From contig JAJEKV010000020.1 of NCBI GenBank assembly GCA_021234155.1, forward strand, positions 60,001 to 124,000: a DNA stretch of 64,000 nt, given 5' to 3'. The translations under genes were made by a program, and so were the position numbers. How positions within the stretch are numbered: position 1 is the stretch's first letter; the number at the start of each line of letters is the position of its first letter. Positions 22,857 to 36,075 of this stretch are shown piece by piece. Below the pieces are notes generated by a model. It worked only from the letters and a program-made list of their open reading frames with translations. It did no database searches and was not told where the DNA came from. The DNA comes from Isoetes taiwanensis. Taxonomy: Eukaryota; Streptophyta; Lycopodiopsida; Isoetales; Isoetaceae.

Positions 22857-25800
22857 CCCATCGATCCGAAGCCATCGGACGCTATTCCGGGAAAGGACGA
22901 GCCCCTATATTAGGTTAGTTCCATTCTCGTGCCCGCGCATTCGCAATTTTCACAAAGAAGATTTTCTTCTTAGGCTCGGGAGTTTCATTATGTCCTTCAT
23001 TCAATGGATTTCTTCCCGCCCATCGGGCCTGCGTATTTCACCTTTCTCGCCACATTCTCGGGCCGGGCGACTTTCACATTATTCTTGACTGGGTGACGGC
23101 CCCTCTCTTCATGCTTAGCACCCATTCTACTCGCGATTGTCCTTCTTCGTCTGCCTTGAAGCTGTGCATGGTTTTTCTTTATTTCTATTGTTCTATTGGG
23201 ATGTTCGGGGTGTGATGGATTCGCTTTTGGACTCTGGTCCGCTCTGCTGAGTATCAGTACGTACCGGATGTTCCCCTTTGTTGGATGGATCATGCTTTGG
23301 GCGCGATGTTTCTTTTCTAACTTTGTTTTATCTGATCTCTCCTGGTTCTTTTCAGCTTCTGGTCTCAGCCAAGTGCCCTTTCGGGTTGCGTTTGATCATC
23401 TCTTTAGCCCTTCCCGCCGCTTATCCTGTGTTTTTTGTTTCATTTTATGCCTACCATTTCGTTTCGCTTTTCTTCTTTGTTCTCGCTTTTACCCCGTCAT
23501 TGGCGCCGGGCCGCATGGAGTTCGCGTCGCGGTGTTATCTTGAGCTCATGTATTCGCCGCTTCTGGCCTTCGCGGCCGCAATATTGGGCTACATTTTCCC
23601 CTTCTATTTCCTCTCGCCTGGCCGTCCTGCCTCGCGACGGTTTCCCCGCCTCTACCAGCTCCTTCTTCACCAGTATCGTGTGATGCAATTGGGGATTTCT
23701 TGTCGTTTTACGGGCGCCGCTCGCTGACTTTAACCTGGCCGGCTTGTTTTAGCCTTAGTGCTATGATGGCCAAATCCGCTCTATTCCCGGGGTTCTTTCC
23801 GGGTATATGTTTTTCGCTTATCTCGGGCCACCACCTTCCTATCGTAGCTTTGGTCGCTTCTTTAGGTTCGCTTATTTTGGCCGTGGATTTTTGCCGCCAC
23901 CGTTTTGTATGCTTTTTTCCACCGTTTTGGCCTATATATTCACTAAATTTTGTGGTTGTCGCCGCTCGTTTCCTTCCCTTGCGCTTGACTTTTGCGGCTG
24001 CCTACCGCGGCCTTTTCCCACGGCTTTAGCATCCAGCTCTTGCCGACATTTTCTTTGCTCTGTTTTCGTCCGCTACCATTCCTTGTCTTGTGCTCGCTAA
24101 AAATTTTCCTTCCGCTTTTTTCCGGCCACTTTTTCACCGTGATTCCGCTGGCGACGCACACTATCTTTTATATCGCATTTTGAGGTGTTTTGCACTCCTT
24201 CTCGCTTACTGCTCGCAGGGGCCTTGAATATAAAGTACATCGACCGGGCTCGAGGAATTTCTTCCTGGGCGCTATGCGCCTGCGCCGCATTTTCTCCTCA
24301 GCCGCTCAGGGCCTGCCGATTCCATTTGCCATCCAAATGCTCGCTTTCCGGGAGATATCATTTTGCTATGGGGCTTTTCGTCTTTACAAATGCCGCTACG
24401 AAGTTTTTGCTCATTTGATATCCTTTACTCATCCATTTATCCGAATTTATCCTCCTTTGCTTGATTATCCCCGATCTTCCGAGATGTGTTTTTGTTTGGT
24501 GTGTTTGGGCATTGTAAGCTGCTGCATGCCATCTTTGAATAAATGGACAAGACTATTGTTTTTCTTTTATGTTATATGTTCTATGGGGCTTTTTCATGCC
24601 CGTTAGGAGGATTTACCTTGGTATACTCTCTCTAAGGTTCTTACTTGTTGTTTTCTGAGCGAAAGTGCATCTATCAGGGGCTTTTTGTGGGATGTTTTAT
24701 GAGGTTTGACTTGGGGCTTTCTCTCCTTGGATAGCTTTGTTGTCGTTTCCATATTGGTTGATTGCGGTGGTTTCTTTGATATATGGACATACCTTCATAC
24801 ACCAGTAGGTGCCATGTTTTTTGGGCATCATTTGTGTTGACGCTGTTTGTTGTTTTCCTTGAGAGGATTGGTCACGCACTTTGTTTGCCTGGCATATCTC
24901 ATATTTACAATGGTTTTCCTTCATTGTATTACGTTATTTTCTATTCTCACATCAACAATGGTTTTCCCTTTCTTGGGTATTACGCTATTTTCGCCTCGCT
25001 AACTCAGCGGTACAGCGTTATGCCTTTGGCCCTATATGCATACAGCGCTTAGGTAGTTGCTTAAGTATTTTTCTTATCCCGGAGGATTCTTTGATCTTGT
25101 TGGGTCTTGTCATTTAGATCATGGATGATTCTTACGTCTATTATGGTTTATTCATTAAAAATTTTAGTATAGCCGTTTTTCATTCTCGCTAGCTTATTTG
25201 TCATATTCTGCCATTCATCGCTTTGGGGATTCTCCTTTGCTTTTGATGACGGCTCGCCCACATCCTCGCGTTTTTGTTCATTTCATTTATTGCACCGGTA
25301 CTTCGCTTCACAATTTATGTTCACTTGCACTGCACTTGCTTCGCTTCAACTTAAGTTGCTTTAGCGACTATGTATTTTGGCATTTCCGCTGGTTAAGCCT
25401 TGGGGTCGATTCCGCTGAAATCATCAGCGTATGCATTTGCCATTTTCGCTTCTTTTTTCATTACTACGGCTGTTTCTACTTCTCGATCAATATCAGCTTT
25501 TGGACCAAATCTCTTATACGTCATCGCTATCAATTTTTATCCGGAATTTATGCTTCGGTTTTTCATTTAAGGTATTTAATTGCGCCATCTTGGTCCCTCA
25601 GCCTAAGGCTCTACTCCTTGGGGCTCTGATATGAGCTATACAATTGCAATGGCAGAAGGTTGTGGCCCTCCGTACAATGCCTGGCTTCAAAATTCCTTAG
25701 ATCCTCAATGGTATAATCCGTTTACGGAGTCATTTCTTTCATGAAGTCTTTTGCGGCCTTTTAAGTTCCTTTATTCGGTCCATAGGGGAGCGTTTTCCGA

Positions 25801-28800
25801 TCCGTGCCATGGGGGTTTGCCTTTCGGACAATTTTGTTGTCATAAAGTATATTCTGTCTATTTTGCTACGCTTGAGTCCCGCAGGTATCCATTCTAGTTT
25901 CAGTTTTCCATACTTACCCATCACTTTAGGCTATTGCCTTTCATCCGGCACGCATTACCTCTTTTCGGAGTATGGTTGCGACTACGGAATTGGCATATTT
26001 TTCATGAGATGCTTTTTACGTATTTTATTTTGCAATCTACAGTGGACAAACATGCTTACCACTCCCCATCTTGGTGCTTATTCTCTATTTTCAATCTTCC
26101 AAATCAAATTCTATATCACTATCAGCTGCAGGCCGGGGTTCTGATCGCCGCTGAGTATCTTTCATACGTCTCTTTTTACATTTTTAGTCTTAGTCAGCTT
26201 CAATGTATTTCTTTTGCGAAAGATTTGATTCCAGCAACTTTTACCATGTTTCGTCATTGTCTTTTTCCATTTGACCCCGATGCTCGCAGACTATCCAAAC
26301 GCTTGTTGTGTTATTCTGATTACTTTTTCCTATTATGTTCGCCTCGGTACGATTTCATCTTTCAGCCTATGTCGCATCATTTTTGTATCCCTGCATGCAC
26401 CGTTCAAGCATTTTCTCCCGTCGTATAGCCCCGTCTCCTGCTATTTTCTTAGTTGATCAGTTTATTCTTCTTTCTCAGTATTCTGCCAGTCTAATCATAA
26501 CTTTGTTGTCTCTTACTCACTTTAGTTCGGCCATCATTATGCATCAGGCACTACCATTAGTACATCATGGCTAGCCATTTACCCTTTCTGTCTCTCGTGG
26601 CTAAACCTCATATGTATATTCCCATATTTTGGTAAGCTCAGGGTTCCTTGTTCACTCTCATTAAATAAAGATCATTTATCGTGCTCTCTATGCTGTATTT
26701 TTCTGCTCTTCACATGGGTGATATTGTTCTGCGTACCACTACGACTGGAAAGCCGATGTTTTCGTTAAATTTTAATTGGTTGGCAAGTTCCGCAAAGAGT
26801 TTATTTTTTTCTGCAGCACAGCTTTGTTCACCATATATGCAGGATACAATCATCGCTTTAAGCTCTCGCAGACGCTTTCTTTGCTGACGTGAGACTTCTT
26901 CTGTATGTTCTTTTAGCCCATAGCTTTATCATTCTTCCTCGCTTCCGCTGCCTCATCACGCAGGCATAATGCTGAGTAACTGTGATCACTCGGTTTGCTG
27001 TCCTCGTCTCTCAGCCGCTACTTGGTGTGCTTTAATTTTACCCAACATCTCCATGTTTTTCGCTCAATTTTTATGGCGTGTCTCATGCATTTATGACCCC
27101 TATGCATTTTTTCCTCTTTGCCTTATTATTCCTACATTTGTTATTCTCATTTTATTTATCAACAAGTTATTGTTTATTCTTCTGTGATCCATTACTTAGC
27201 GTGTCTTGCCAGACTTATCTCCTCTAGATATTGGCCAGCCGTGCTCGGCGAATATTAGCTACCATTCACTACGTCCCGTGAGGCCAATATTATTCAACTA
27301 TCTTACCGATATACGCGACCAGACCATACGGTATGTGCATTGTAATGCTATTTAACGTATTTTATTTTTCACTTCCATTTTTGTTGCCGTTTCCTTTCGT
27401 TATATGCTGGCGCTTCTTCCTTCTTGATTTCATCATCGTAATATCGCCCTTTCAATATTGCTTTGTTTCTAATGTCCTTCCTTTTCAAAATGTTTATATT
27501 TCCATACCGTCTATAGTAAAGCTTCTTCTTCTTCAATCTCAGCTTTTTCCATCACCTGCCGCTACCGGGCCGTTCTCACGCCGTAACGCAAAATTTTCCC
27601 TTTCCGCTGGAACCGCACTCTTTTCGACTGCCCCCCTTTCTCCCCCTCGCCATTCCAAACGAGATCACTTGCCCGTGGTTTCATACGTATTCTCTTGTCT
27701 TCGCCAAAGGGCGTTCCACACAAGTACATCCTTCAAAGACTTCCTAAAACTCTCCTTTTTTCACTTTCCTTCCTCTCAGTCTTTTTTATCCACCGACGTT
27801 TTTCGGAGGTGGTGACGGTGTGTCTTCTGGCTTCTCGCCTTAAACTCAATGTGATGGTGCTCGGCCTCATTGTCACATGATATCTCAAGGCCGCCACTCT
27901 GGTTCCATATGATGCCGCTACATACCAGTTTTCAGCCTTCCCCACTATGTGTTTAAGTACCCAACTCCACACCCTGCCCTTAGTCGTCTATCGAGTGGTT
28001 TTTTCACTTTGTAGCTTTTATCTTTTTCTATTTGCGTTCTATTGCTATTACCTTCTTATTTGCTGGCTCAGTTAATGGCCGCGGCGATGCTACTTCGTTT
28101 ATTCTAGGATAGATGCATAGATGGCGCTGGTACGCATTGAGATTTTCCTTCCACATGGGTGTATACGGACATTTCTTTCATTTTTCTTTATTTAAAGATA
28201 TGTGTCCACGCCATGTCCGGCTATGGGTTTATATTTGATCATTTTTCCTTTTGGTTTCTTCTTTGGTCTAGGTAGTCAGCGTATTACGTAGTTATACCGC
28301 AGCCGTTATATTGGGGCACATTCAATGGCTGCTCTTGAAGTTTCGCGGTTCTTGACGTTTTACGTGTTTTACATTGACGCTATCCTTCTGCCGCCGCCGT
28401 ATGGACCTCGCTATTGCTGCGTCGCTTATTTCCACCGCGACGTATTCCTATGTTCATTTATTGGTATCTCTCAGCGAATGCTGTAAATACCGGCTTGCTC
28501 CAGCATTATTTTGCAATGCATATTTTACATGATTGTTATCCACCCGGCGGTGCCGCACGCGTGGTGGATGTTATTTTATCTCGCGTCGGCCGCATTGTGC
28601 ATTATGCTATCTCAGCGTACTTCAGCTCGTCAGGCATAAGCATTTTAGCTAACCGCTGAGTTTTGTTCGGCCAGTAGGGCTGATAACATCGTACAGCATA
28701 TTATTTACCATATTTGGCGACGCGGCGATTAGATGTGCCGATATTGGCGGCGTTTTTGGGTACTTTTGGTATGAGTTTCTTCTTGACTGCTTTCGTAAGT

Positions 28801-30194
28801 GGCGTTATACTTTTTCCCTCTCTCCATAAGCTGAATTCCGTATTTATCCCTGTCACCACTGGTGATCGCTTCCACCCTCCTGCCATTCTCTTTTCTCGCG
28901 TGGCTGTTGATTTCATTACCGCCGACTACTGAGTTGCCAGTAAATTGCCGCTTCACTGGCCATATTCGCCATTCCTCACTTCATCATTCTAGCGCTCTTT
29001 GGCATTTTACATTTCAAACCTGCGCGCTTCTTTATTTTTTCATCATGTCCTTCCGATTGCTTCGCTTACGCCAGGTTCCTTGACAACCCACGGCTGTTCC
29101 TTTACAGTGATTTCGCACCTATGAGTACCCAGCTTCTATTTTTAACCGCCACTTACCAGCTCACAACCTCTTCCCGGCCATGATCTATGCCTTCATGTTT
29201 TTCAGCAGTGCATTCCTCGGGTCGATGCGCAGGAGGGGTTGGGGCACTTCTCCTCGGCCTTTGACCGGAAACGCACCCGCTTTAGATTAATTGATTTTGA
29301 CCACCCTTTGCCGCCGCTCTTCGCCTTCCACTTCCTTCCATTAATAAATGTCCTGCGCACTTAATTAACACTGGAGGTTTTCATGGCGCCTCGGTTATAG
29401 CATGGAAGTCCTTGGTAGTCGCTCTGCTTTGTGTTCTTTCATGAAGTCCTTTCAACTAACGGATCCGAGCTACTCACGCTTTATATTCTGAAGCATTTCA
29501 TTCCCGCTATTAGGTTAGTTCACTTTCGTGCCGCGTATCGGCTCACGCCAGATTTTTCTTCTTTTCGTGTTCTAGTTTCTTCCCACCTCATCAAGGTGGC
29601 GCGTGCGAAACGCTTTTCAGGCTGGTCCGCCTTTTTGCGGTTTTTCAATGTGCGTCGCTTTTACCGCGTTGTTTCGGCATTTTCCTCGGTTTTTCATGGG
29701 CTGGCGCTATTTCCACCTTGAGGGTGATGCATCTCTTTGCAGACGGCGTTTTCCACCCGCCGCGATGCTTCACCTTGTCGCGACGCCATCTTTGTTCCCC
29801 GCCTTTTCTCATTTTATTTTATGTCTTTACTCTTCCCACTTCTTTGATGGATTCTTTTATGGCGCTTTTGCGCTTGCCTTCTCCACTTTTACTTTCAGTG
29901 TTTTTTGAGTTTTTATCTTACAGATTTCGCTTATCTTCCAATCGCTTAAACCTGCACGTTTCCTGCCAACCTCGCGGTATGCTGTTTGGGGTCGTGGCTC
30001 CGGTTTGCCTTCGGGCGGCTTCGGGCCCCGGCCGCTTCTGTGCACCGCCACTGCGCTGGTACAAATTTCTAGGTTTTCCTCGAAAACCCGGAAGGGCTGG
30101 TTTTCATCCCGATGAGAACTTGCCGCCATTGTCCTCTTATCATGCCTTAGCACATTTTCTCGGCCGTTTTGTGTCTCCGTCCTTTTCCTCTAAT
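22857..30194 (+). other. 7.3 kb pyrimidine-rich, CpG-rich block of unknown origin
   Basis: The block splits a repeat unit: left flank ...TATGTGAT (22,856) and right flank ATTGTCAAC (from 30,193) are contiguous in the other unit. The plus strand is strongly C/T-rich and carries many CpGs, unlike its flanks. Long open frames exist in all three forward frames but overlap each other, are hydrophobic by composition and show no domain. Its start (22,862: GATCCGA ... TATTAGGTTAGTT) has a weak direct repeat near its right part (29,462-29,521). No terminal inverted repeat or RT/transposase motif is seen. Confidence 0.6.
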
Positions 30195-31812
30195 TGTCAA
30201 CTGCGTTAGTAGAGCCATCCATGGACTAAGAGTCGCCAGCTATAAAGTTGGACTAGAAAATAAGAGCACAACATTGAAAAATTGAAGAGATGAACCATGT
30301 GGATCCTCTTTCCGACGGGTTTCACGCCGATAGGTAAATATAGGCTCACCCGGGGAGCTTCCCTTTGGTGCCCTCCGTAAGCACCCACGCTACGTTGGAA
30401 AAAATGCGTAGTTCCATCTGGCCAACATCGAACGAAAAAGTAAAACCCAAATAATAGAGTAAGAGGTGGGAGGGAGAACTCCATGCAACAACAAGATTCA
30501 CCGGAGGAAACGCCAATGAGGAAAAGAAGGCACAAGGCTTTTATGGGAGAAAAGCCAAAGAAATGTATGCTATAGTAGGCTTGTGTCAAAGAAAGCTTGG
30601 GTCCAAAAAGAGAGTTGGCGCAGACGATCTCTTTCCCTAGAATGATGGTTCTTTCTATATAAGAAGAGAACCATAGCATTCTGTGGAAAAGGTCCTTTTA
30701 TGTACAAATATCATCATCCGGACACAAAGAGGAACCTCCCCAAAACCCATCATAGATTGAGACCACAAGAAACTTTAAAAGCGCCAAATCGATGCCGTGA
30801 AAATGTAACAATCATGAGATGAGGCGGGATGCCAATGCAAATAGAGGGGAAAGGTCCCAAGAAACCCGGACAACCGTGACTTCATAAGGCAAAGAAAGCA
30901 CCTAAAATCGAACACAAACAACAACTATGGCCACCACCAAAGCACAAAAACTCTAGAACAAATGTACCAACAAACAAACTACGAGAATACCTAATGACCG
31001 GGGATGCTATGGAAGCAAGAACAAAAATACCTAACCTATATCATTCATGCATGACAGAGTCGTTTAACTTTCATGAAGACAATGCAAACCCCATAATAAT
31101 AAAGAAGAAAGATCAAAACCATGCACCATGAAATGCATAAAAAAGAGTAGACATGAAGACGGACATAGTCAACAAGCTAAGAAGAGCAACCGCGGAACCA
31201 AAATTGAAGAATCAACGCATTAAAGAACCCCAAAGGAATACTATAACTAAAAACACTACGACAAACAAGGACAAAAACCTAAAAACATATATCCTACATG
31301 CATAACCAGTCCGAAAGCAAACTTTCAAAAGTGGAAACAAACATAACCCATGTGAACAAGACAATAGGGACCCCAGATACAAGAACAAAACAGTTCCATA
31401 AGGTGACAAAATGATTATGCAATTGAGAACACCGGTAGACGATGCCACAAAGTCACGAGGATGGGGGTCAATTCCAAGATGAGGAATGGATGAAGACAAC
31501 CTAATGCAACCTAAAATAAGAACAAAACCATATAAGCAAGCAAGACAACTTACCACATGCTCCACTACAACATGCACGAATAAATGTATGATGCAACCAC
31601 GTTTTGAAATTTAAAATGCAGACAAAAAGGGAAATGTCGTAGAACATCATGCGTGATGGACGATACCAAACAACTCTTCCGGGGCCAGTAAGGGGTTAAC
31701 AACATATGGACCAACAAAGCAAGAAGAACTACGCCGAGTCAAGAGGTAGACAAAGGAGGAAGTCAAGACAATAGTAGAGCAAAGATATCTCTCAAGGGAT
31801 TTCAAGGCTATC
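30195..31812. repeat. Continuation of F2/F1 purine-rich repeats
   Basis: It resumes the interrupted F2 unit, then passes into F1. Bases 31,278-31,390 resemble copy A 10-110 and copy B 39,976-40,075; 31,735-31,810 resembles 886-958. No gene. Confidence 0.6.
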
Positions 31813-31940
31813 AACCGTGATAGTGGGGAAGACCACCCTCGATAACAATGACCGCTGGATGACCAGAGCTGTGTTTATTCTTTAAATTTCACTTGTTTAT
31901 TTCTCCTTATATTGCTTATAATATTTATCATACATTGCAG

Positions 31941-32233
31941 TGGCAACAATTTTCTCAAGGCAATCAATCTGGGGTAGTGGTAGGAGACCACCTCCACATA
32001 ACAATGAGCCATCGTGTGCCTATCTTTCAGATTTATTCAATGAATTTCTCACTTTTTGCATGTGGTAATTTTTAAATTCTGGATTACTATACACCTCGTG
32101 GCCACCTCCAAACAATATTCTAGTACCTCCCACCAATCAACCACCTCTTTGTATTGCGGTGGGCTTGAGTGCCGAGATGCTTAGCCAAGTAGTGGCATAT
32201 GTTATGGCTAGTATGCCACAACAAAAGTTTTGA
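31941..32233 (+). pseudogene. Exon-like fragment, Pro-rich, in the CACTA-like element
   Basis: It begins right after a good acceptor (TACATTGCAG). One frame runs 97 codons to TGA 32,231-32,233 with a single internal stop: ATIFSRQSIWGSGRRPPPHN ... LFNEFLTFCMW, stop, then WPPPNN ... PPTNQPPLCIAVGLSAEM ... VVAYVMASMPQQ. The composition (RPPP, PPTNQPP) resembles variable N-terminal regions of CACTA-encoded proteins, but no domain is certain. Confidence 0.4.
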
Positions 32234-32602
32234 TGCTTCAAGACGAGTAAAGTGATAATAGCGCGTACCTAAAGTAGTAGGTAGGAGGAAAAGCACACGA
32301 ACTTGCATATAACAAGGAACCTTGAAAAAGACTTTCAAAGTATGTTTATGTCCCTTTATTTTATCTAAAAGCTTTAAGATTTTCTTTTAGCAAGGCTATT
32401 ATGCATGCATGTTTATAAGTCTTGTTTGACAACTAGATGCATTTGATGCGCTTTTAATTTGATTTTCTTGGTTTCGAACTTTTTGTGGTTTTTCAACAAA
32501 TTTTTGTGGTTGTTCTGTTTAAGTTTGGATCACACTATTTTAGATCTTTGAAGCCATTATTTCATTTATTAAGAATGTTCTTAATCATACCTTACTTTGC
32601 AG

Positions 32603-32735
32603 GACTAAATCAAGTGGAACACGACCTCAAGATGTTGGATTGGGTGGTGACAACATGCATAGTCATCATAAGAAACGAAAGGATCGAGATGAACTAGAGG
32701 TTGTGGTTCAAGATGCACAAAAAAACCTGGGATGA
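32603..32735 (+). pseudogene. Second exon-like fragment in the CACTA-like element
   Basis: It follows a pyrimidine tract and TTTGCAG acceptor. The frame TKSSGTRPQDVGLGGDNM ... HHKKRKDRDELEVVVQ runs 43 codons to TGA at 32,733. The basic His/Lys cluster looks like a nuclear or DNA-binding segment. Family not recognised. Confidence 0.35.
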
Positions 32736-34200
32736 AGGCCCTAGGTTTACTAAGTGTAAGCATAAAAGTTTAGCTAAGTTTAGATGATGAAGATCTCCAT
32801 TTCCATATGTTTTTTTTTTTTTTTTGTATTGTAGTGAACATATTCCGTAAAGGAACTCGGGGCTTATCTTTTTACAAATGATTATACAATTTGGTGGACT
32901 AAAAAATTTCTCATATATTTAGTCTAGATGGGGAGTGGCCTGGAGGTTACAAACCGGTGGAAATAGAAGACGGGCGCAGAAGCATTATACGCCGGAATTT
33001 CCCCGCTATAAAGAAGTATTTAGTTATAGTGCCCCGCTGCTGCAAAGCTTTAGTAGCAATTTGAAGAGATGGTTGTTGTATTTGTTGCTTAGAGCAAACA
33101 ATGTGGCTTGAGGGGGCAAGGGTGGTATAGAGCAAGCTTTAAGATTCATTGATAAATATAAAGAACCATTGTGCCAAAAGTTATGGATTTGGTTATAGTG
33201 CGTTGCTTTTGTTTATGAGATAGTTCTATCTAAAATGATTTCATTATGAGGCATTAGTAGGCTTTTAACAACCTACGTAAAAATTTATATTGCAATGTGA
33301 AAGCAACAATGCTGTAATTTGATTGTGTCAACTATAAGTAATGTCCGATTTAGAGGGTAGAACTCGGTAATTAGGATTACTCATGAGTTTATTTTGATTG
33401 AGTAGGTCCCGATGATTGTGAGCAAATTGAGTCTCCCCTATTTGAATGGCAATAGGTGAAGGGATGGAATGCACAGAGATGTGGCGTATGGTTTTTTTCC
33501 TCTATGAAATTTGAAAGGTATAATAATGAAGTTATAATGGCTTGTCAAAATGTATAATGTCTACAATAAAATTTTATTGGATTAAGTGTAGAACTAATGA
33601 AACAACATAAAAATAAGACCACATCTTACCTTATTTTGTTGGAATATGAGAGATTATTTCGTTAGGTTAATTTATTAGGTTTTGTTGGAATATGGGTGAT
33701 TATTAACTCGGGCACCCACACCAACAGTCGCGCTTTAGCACAAAAAGAAAGTGCATGAACTTATGAATCAACCCTTTTAAATGCGAATTCCTAATTTCTA
33801 GTCTTAATTTCCAATCGACACTTTTGTATCAACTACATCTTATCTTTGCAAAGGACCCGATGTCCAATATGAACAACATTTGAACCGATATGACCGCCGT
33901 GTTGTTTGATCTAAACATGTTCAAAAGATGGTCTGGTTGTCAATGGATAAAGCTTATAATACGTGGTTGCTTGTCATTGTATTCAAATTGTTGCAATGTG
34001 GCAATAAACAAATTGTCCTAATAACTATCATTACTCCACTGAATTAACAAAGCAAATCATTGGTGTGTAAAACATAAGCAACACCATAAATTTTGTCCAC
34101 AACACTCCTCTATAAACACTTTGATCTCAAATTTGATAACAAAACCAGCCATTTCTGTTGTAAATTTAATTGTTAAGGGGGTTTTAATAGTTTTCTAGAA
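32736..34200. other. No gene recognised (inside the CACTA-like element)
   Basis: AT-rich sequence with a poly(T) run at 32,811-32,826. No coding signal. Confidence 0.45.
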
Positions 34201-34211
34201 TGGATAGTGTC

Positions 34212-34581
34212 ATTTTATGCACTTCGATTTTCCATCTAGTAGCTTGAAGGTAAAAGAAAGTTAAACCGGTAATCGAAAAGTAACTGACATGTGGTGTCCA
34301 TTTATGCACTTCGATTTTCCATCTAGGAGCTTGAAGGTAAAAGAAAGTCAAACTGGTACTGAAAGTGCCATAGATTACACATACAAATATTTGGTTTGAC
34401 TTAAATTCTTCCATATGAATCTTAATTATCAACTTTTTCACACGTTGTATCCTGTTGTTCAACGTAACTGGTACTGAAAGTGCACCATAGATTACACATA
34501 CAAATATTTGGTTTAACTTAAATTCTTCCATATGAATCTTATTATCAACTTTTTCACACGTTGTATCCTCGTTGTTCAACG
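34212..34581. repeat. Two adjacent tandem duplications (88 bp and 115 bp)
   Basis: The block TTATGCACTTCGATTTTCC ... TTGAAGGTAAAAGAAAG occurs at 34,214 and 34,301 (period ~88). The next block, AACTGGTACTGAAAGTGC ... CACGTTGTATCCT, occurs at 34,351 and 34,466 (period 115). Confidence 0.85.
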
Positions 34582-36016
34582 CTTGAACCGCAAAAAAGGA
34601 GTTTTGCTTTGCAAAACAAATAGGGGAAAAGGCAAATGCAATATTCTCCATACATGACCTTAACATATGTGGTCATTGCTAGAACTCAAAATGGTCTCTC
34701 AGAGAGTCCGAACTCGTTGATTTAATAGATGAAGAAATAGCAAGGCTTAAGAACCATCATCTACGCATCTTTACAAAACCCTGTGGAAGATAACCAAATT
34801 GCCGTGGGATAGAGAGATGTCCACCAACCCCATTCTAATGGATTAGAAAGAATGAAGGTAGAACAAAGATACGCACTCATGGTTAGAAAGATACGCACCA
34901 TGGTTATCTCATGTGGCTCTTCTTGTCTCTGCCAACTGATTCAACGTTTACAAAATAGAATCTCAAAAGTCGGAATCAAATAAAAGCTTACTTAGATAAC
35001 TTGTATGGATAGATGGAGAAAACCAAAGCACATTTTTTTTTTTTGTTCACGCTCACATAAGAAACACCGAGGTATCGGGTCAGATCCACAAAGAACACAA
35101 GCCAAAATATAAGCATCTCCCAACTTTGAACTGCGGCCACTTGTACCGTAGATGTGGCATCGACCTCCACAATCCTCTCCCTATGTATATTCTATTCTAG
35201 CTCTATCTTTCCAGCCCATGGCGTAATAAAATCATAGGATGAGTGAGTCTTAGGAATAAATCAAGAACTTTCTCGTTGAAAAAGCACTTACAACATTGTT
35301 ATGATCCTGCTTAACGATGTTTCTTATTGTGAATTCGTAATAATGTGCATAATCATTCCAATAAATCCAAGGTAGCAATAATCCGATAAACAAAAAGGAA
35401 GTTGGCAAGCAAAGAAACTAATGTACCGCGATCGCATTCAAAGTTTAGCAACTCCTAAAAATGACATTAACGCACTTGGTTTATAAACAAAGACGCCAAA
35501 GACTAAATTATCTCGAGAAAGAAATTATCCGAGAAAGAAATTACTCGGGCGAGCCCGACTTGCTAGAACCGAATCTATGGATTCTAGCAATCAAATATGG
35601 CGATCATAATAGTGATGATTTGCCATGGGCCAAGCATGAGGATAATGAAGCCCTCAAGTAAATCACCAATTTGCAACCAAATATGTAGTCTCATATTCTA
35701 CAGAATATATGCCCAACAAATAACCCTAGCACCAAATACCTGGGTACACCATTGCACCAAAGTAGTAACAATTTTTTTGTTTGAGTCATCTTTAATAAGT
35801 GGCATACACCTGAAGAGAAGGTCCATGGATAAAGACTATGCAATAGCAGTGGACTTAGAAGCAAGAGAGTCATTCAAGCATTTGGATTAAGAAATCGAAT
35901 CTTAGCTATCTCTATTTCCTCATTGAAGACTTCTAAGTACTAATATACTATAGCAGAAGGATTAGAATAGACAGGGCCCAATAAATGCTATATTTTGGGC
36001 TGGAGAAAATAATAGT

Positions 36017-36075
36017 GAGAATGAGAATGAGAATGATTTTTTATCGTCCACTGAGGCCAATCGGCCTATGGGACC
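36017..36075. repeat. 59 bp direct repeat, first copy
   Basis: GAGAAT microsatellite plus a unique stretch with the palindrome AGGCCAATCGGCCT and ending TATGGGACC. It is identical to 39,117-39,175, ~3.1 kb away. Confidence 0.9.

Noticed and set aside
23196-30209. Many long plus-strand open frames (membrane-like proteins)
   Set aside because: All three frames are open together because a C/T-rich strand has few stops; the hydrophobic residues follow from TTT/CTT/TCT content. No domains, starts or spacing consistent with genes.
31806-31826. Left CACTA terminus
   Set aside because: CTATCAACCGTGATAGTG contains a TAGTG in the same orientation as the right end, not the inverted CACTA start; left boundary remains open.
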